Shown piece after piece: positions 61,376 through 64,000 of a stretch of DNA of 64,000 nucleotides (position 1 is its first letter; every line of letters begins with the position of its first letter). Position numbers and translations under genes: made by a program. This DNA comes from JABGPL01 sp964387885. Lineage in GTDB: Bacteria; Electryoneota; AABM5-125-24; Hatepunaeales; Hatepunaeaceae. The stretch is taken from the NCBI GenBank assembly GCA_964387885.1, contig CAYLYZ010000003.1, forward strand, positions 1-64,000, written 5' to 3'. Below the pieces are notes generated by a model that worked only from the letters and a program-made list of their open reading frames with translations, did no database searches and was not told the DNA's origin.

Positions 61376-62014
61376 TCACTCCTCCGGATTAAAAACCACT
61401 CTGCCTTCAAACAAGGTTTCTACCTTCTCTACTAATTTCCGCTGGTGTCTTTCATTTCCAACAAAATCGATCTCCGTTGTTCTCACTACCAGGACCGGCG
61501 ATCTGTCCCAGGCAGAAAAGAACCGATTGTATAACTCACAAAGGTCTTCGATATAATTCTTGCTCATTTCTCTCTCATATTCACGGTCGCGTATGCGGAT
61601 ATTTGTCAACAGACGTTCTGGGGTGGATTGTAGATAAACTATCAGATTTGGATTGACAATATCTGCAGACAGCCGGTTAGCAATCAAGCTGTATAGATTA
61701 TATTCTCTTTCATCCAAAGCAAGTTTAGCAAAAATCGCATCCTTCTCATAAATATAATCAGTAACCACACCTTCTTGAAACATATTTAGTTGTTTCAATG
61801 CTATTTGTTCACGATGACGAGATAATAAAAAGATTAGCTGAGTCTGCAGAGCCCACCTGTCCCGGTCTTTGTAATAATCGGGAAGGAATGGATTCTCTTC
61901 GGGTTGCTCAAGGACTAACTGTGCTTCAAGCTCCTTTGCGAGAATCGTCGCCAGCGTTGTCTTTCCAGCACCAATAGGTCCTTCAACTGCAAGGTGTTTT
62001 CTAAATCCCACCAT
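61376..62014 (-). CDS. Deoxynucleoside kinase
   Basis: A 212-residue P-loop kinase phosphorylating deoxyadenosine, deoxyguanosine or related nucleosides: EGPIGAGKTT at residues 10-19, the ERS-like DYIYEKDAIFA segment and the Arg-rich LID RIRDREYERE. It follows folK immediately (one base apart). Specificity cannot be read with confidence. Confidence 0.9.
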   Translation of the reverse strand: MVGFRKHLAVEGPIGAGKTTLATILAKELEAQLVLEQPEENPFLPDYYKDRDRWALQTQLIFLLSRHREQIALKQLNMFQEGVVTDYIYEKDAIFAKLALDEREYNLYSLIANRLSADIVNPNLIVYLQSTPERLLTNIRIRDREYEREMSKNYIEDLCELYNRFFSAWDRSPVLVVRTTEIDFVGNERHQRKLVEKVETLFEGRVVFNPEE

Positions 62015-62551
62015 TCAATCCTTCATTTCAGGATATTTATCAAATGCATGCTTTTCATTTTCCCAGAGATCGAGTTTGCTTTTATCCTGACATTCATCAC
62101 GAATCTGTTGCACTGTTTTACCATATCCGGGAACAGGCAGATTTGGTACTAATTCAGATAGCGGGACCAGTACGAATTTTCTTCCCGTAATCCGTCTATG
62201 CGGTACAGTTAGTATTTCGGAATCAATAATCCGGCTATCGAATATAAGGATGTCAATATCTAATGTTCGAGCACCCCAGCGAACTGTCTTCGATTTGTCA
62301 CCCCGAATCCTGCCGGCGTTAATCTCGATTTCGTGTATCTCACTCAGTAGTGATTCCGGACTAATTGAACATTCCAGTTCTACAGCACAATTAAGGAAGT
62401 TTGGTTGTTCAACCAATCCCCAGGGCTCTGTTTCGTAAATACTGCTGCACCGTATTTTTCCATCAATTGCTAACTTCTGCAACCTATCCAATCCCAACTT
62501 GAGAAATCTATATCTATCTCCGAGGTTGGAACCTAATGAAAGATAAACCAT
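62015..62551 (-). CDS. folK: 2-amino-4-hydroxy-6-hydroxymethyldihydropteridine diphosphokinase
   Basis: Transfers pyrophosphate from ATP to the pterin in folate synthesis. A 178-residue protein: LSLGSNLGDRY at the start, the catalytic RTLDIDILIFDSR and PHRRITGRKFVLVPL. The start codon overlaps the folB stop by one base (TAATG-type), so the two folate genes are coupled. Confidence 0.95.
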   Translation of the reverse strand: MVYLSLGSNLGDRYRFLKLGLDRLQKLAIDGKIRCSSIYETEPWGLVEQPNFLNCAVELECSISPESLLSEIHEIEINAGRIRGDKSKTVRWGARTLDIDILIFDSRIIDSEILTVPHRRITGRKFVLVPLSELVPNLPVPGYGKTVQQIRDECQDKSKLDLWENEKHAFDKYPEMKD

Positions 62552-62928
62552 TAGAGAGTATCTATTCTATTTTGAGAGGTTCTTTGAATAACAACCTCAA
62601 CCGATCCCACTTGTCCTTCTATCGGAGGATCTTGCTTTCTTAATGAAATAATCACCTCAGTTACCGGGAAAAGATTCAGAATCCTCCTGCATATTTCCTC
62701 ACCGAGTGCTTCCAAAAGATTAAATCTTGTGTGCTTGATGGTTTCGGTAACGATCTTGAAGATTATCTCAAAATCGATTGTATCGTTCAGATCATCTGAT
62801 AAGCCTGCTTTTCGGAGATCATACTTAATCTCAATACTTATTAGAAATATCTGCCCATTTGCTTTCTCTTCCGACTTATTCCCATGATAGGCAAAAATTT
62901 CAATATCATTCAATCTCAGGATGTCCAC
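62551..62928 (-). CDS. folB: Dihydroneopterin aldolase
   Basis: A 125-residue tunnel-fold enzyme that cleaves dihydroneopterin, the step before FolK. Marks are IEIFAYHGNKSEEKANGQIF and the C-terminal FPVTEVIISLRKQDPP. It lies ten bases after the hydrolase gene and overlaps folK. folP and folE are not in the window. Confidence 0.93.
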   Translation of the reverse strand: MDILRLNDIEIFAYHGNKSEEKANGQIFLISIEIKYDLRKAGLSDDLNDTIDFEIIFKIVTETIKHTRFNLLEALGEEICRRILNLFPVTEVIISLRKQDPPIEGQVGSVEVVIQRTSQNRIDTL

Positions 62929-62938
62929 TTCCAGACCT

Positions 62939-63880
62939 TTACATCAATGCTTTGAAATAGTTTACAGCCCCTTCGGCGACTCCAATGTTGTCGTAACCAC
63001 CTTCGAGAATCGAAATGATTTTCCCAGCTGCGGAGTTTTCTGCAATTCTGGAAATCCTTTCTCCAATTCCTGAATACGCCTTTCCCGTAAGTTTAATCCC
63101 ACTAATTATATCGCGCCAATGACCGTCAAATCCAGCTGATACAAGCACAATCTGCGGTTTATACTCTTCAAGTCGAGGCATTGCATATCTATCAAAAGCT
63201 TTCAGCCAGGTATCATCATCACACCTTGCAACGACAGGAATATTGATGGTGTATCCTTCACCCTCTCTTTCGCCCTTATCATGCCAGTTTCCTGTATCAG
63301 CAGGAAAATAATCTTCCTGGTGGATACTACAATAAAGAACCTTCGGATCTGTCCAAAACGCTTGTTCAGTACCATTGCCATGATGCACATCAAAATCGAT
63401 TACTGCAATATTCTCCAGTGAGTAGTTTTCGATCAGGTATTTTGCCAGAATTGCAATATTATTAAAGATGCAAAATCCCCAGGGACGTGCTGATATCGAA
63501 TGGTGTCCGGGAGGTCTGATCGCAGCGAAACCCTTTAGAATTTGACCTTCCATTATTTCATCTGCAAGGGTTAAACCGGCACCTGCTGCGTGAAGAGCTG
63601 CCGGATAACTTTCGGGACCAACCGCTGCATCCATTGAAGGTAGAAACTCTCCACCCCGCGCACAGAGCTGTCTCATTGCCTCAATATATTTCGGATTGTG
63701 AATATAAGAGACCTCCTCTACTGTGGCTTGACGGGCTTCATATTCTCTTACAGAATTCCACAGGGATTCACCTTTCAAGGCATCAAGAATTGCACTGACT
63801 CTCCCCCACCTTTCCGGATGATCAGGACCGGCATCATGATCCTGACATAACTTATGAGTAGCTATACCGAGTTTAGGCAT
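62939..63880 (-). CDS. Histone deacetylase-fold amidohydrolase
   Basis: A 313-residue arginase/deacetylase-fold enzyme. The catalytic pair is H126-H127 (RPPGHHS), zinc ligands D164 and H166 (IDFDVHHGNG) plus an Asp in SAGFDGHW. Bacterial relatives remove acetyl or related groups from lysine (AcuC-like) or polyamines (AphA-like); which one applies is not clear. It leads the folB-folK-dNK run. Confidence 0.93.
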   Translation of the reverse strand: MPKLGIATHKLCQDHDAGPDHPERWGRVSAILDALKGESLWNSVREYEARQATVEEVSYIHNPKYIEAMRQLCARGGEFLPSMDAAVGPESYPAALHAAGAGLTLADEIMEGQILKGFAAIRPPGHHSISARPWGFCIFNNIAILAKYLIENYSLENIAVIDFDVHHGNGTEQAFWTDPKVLYCSIHQEDYFPADTGNWHDKGEREGEGYTINIPVVARCDDDTWLKAFDRYAMPRLEEYKPQIVLVSAGFDGHWRDIISGIKLTGKAYSGIGERISRIAENSAAGKIISILEGGYDNIGVAEGAVNYFKALM

Positions 63881-64000
63881 AAATGCGACCTATGATCTTT
63901 TGGAAAAATTATAGGTGAAATTCGTGCTGACAAGAGGAATTAATCGCATTGCAAAAACCAGCATTTCAAATATTCAGTTTCGGGATGTCCGGGCAATATC

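Overview
The window looks like a chromosomal segment of a Gram-negative bacterium of the FCB (Fibrobacteres-Chlorobi-Bacteroidetes) group, most likely an uncultured candidate phylum. This is inference from content. The window carries a PorX-type response regulator/alkaline-phosphatase-fold protein, several lipoproteins with clear lipoboxes, an SppA protease with a beta-rich N-terminal domain, and a UbiA / ferredoxin / geranylgeranyl-reductase module. There is no 16S gene, so no finer placement is possible. S4, S14, L33 and L36 are all the zinc-binding (Cys-containing) type.

Layout. 1-2130: a von Willebrand A lipoprotein between stretches of palindromic intergenic repeats. 2131-14489 (minus): a DUF2520 oxidoreductase, UDP-glucose dehydrogenase, a YihY membrane protein, a pseudopilin-like protein, the SppA fusion, then a compact locus transcribed lipoprotein > sigma-54 activator > three related small membrane proteins with an H-x3-C...C-x2-C motif (interrupted by one helical lipoprotein) > porX. 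14730-17437 (plus): a zinc-ribbon protein, enolase, an FtsB/DivIC protein and an XRE regulator, closed by a bidirectional terminator. 17553-51325 (minus): an almost uninterrupted run holding the alpha, spc, S10, str, rpoBC, L11/L1/L10/L12 and secE-nusG clusters in classic order (read leftwards from secE to rplQ). 51407-53480: a second tuf and four tRNA genes in the order known from the tufB locus, plus tRNA-Trp, with a small four-helix-bundle gene flanked by a perfect inverted repeat wedged between the tRNA genes. 53545-63880 (minus): cysS, pgsA, the geranylgeranyl reductase/ferredoxin/UbiA module, purF and a set of nucleotide and folate genes ending in a histone-deacetylase-fold hydrolase.

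Most striking signal: ribosomal stalk proteins L10 and L7/L12 are encoded as one uninterrupted 315-codon frame with no stop between them. A Shine-Dalgarno sequence and GTG codon sit exactly at the L7/L12 start, and an A6 run lies where loss of a single A would end L10 at its normal length. Other oddities: EF-G has no ATG, GTG or TTG in frame before its essential first strand, but has a well-spaced Shine-Dalgarno before an ATA; a porX-locus gene shows the same pattern with ATC; L17 and L30 carry long acidic tails and L5 a lysine/glycine-rich head; and two paralogous membrane proteins split tuf from rpsJ.

Limits: functions come from reading motifs and family resemblance; no searches were run. 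The three start/stop anomalies could be base-calling errors in an assembled genome, and this should be excluded first.
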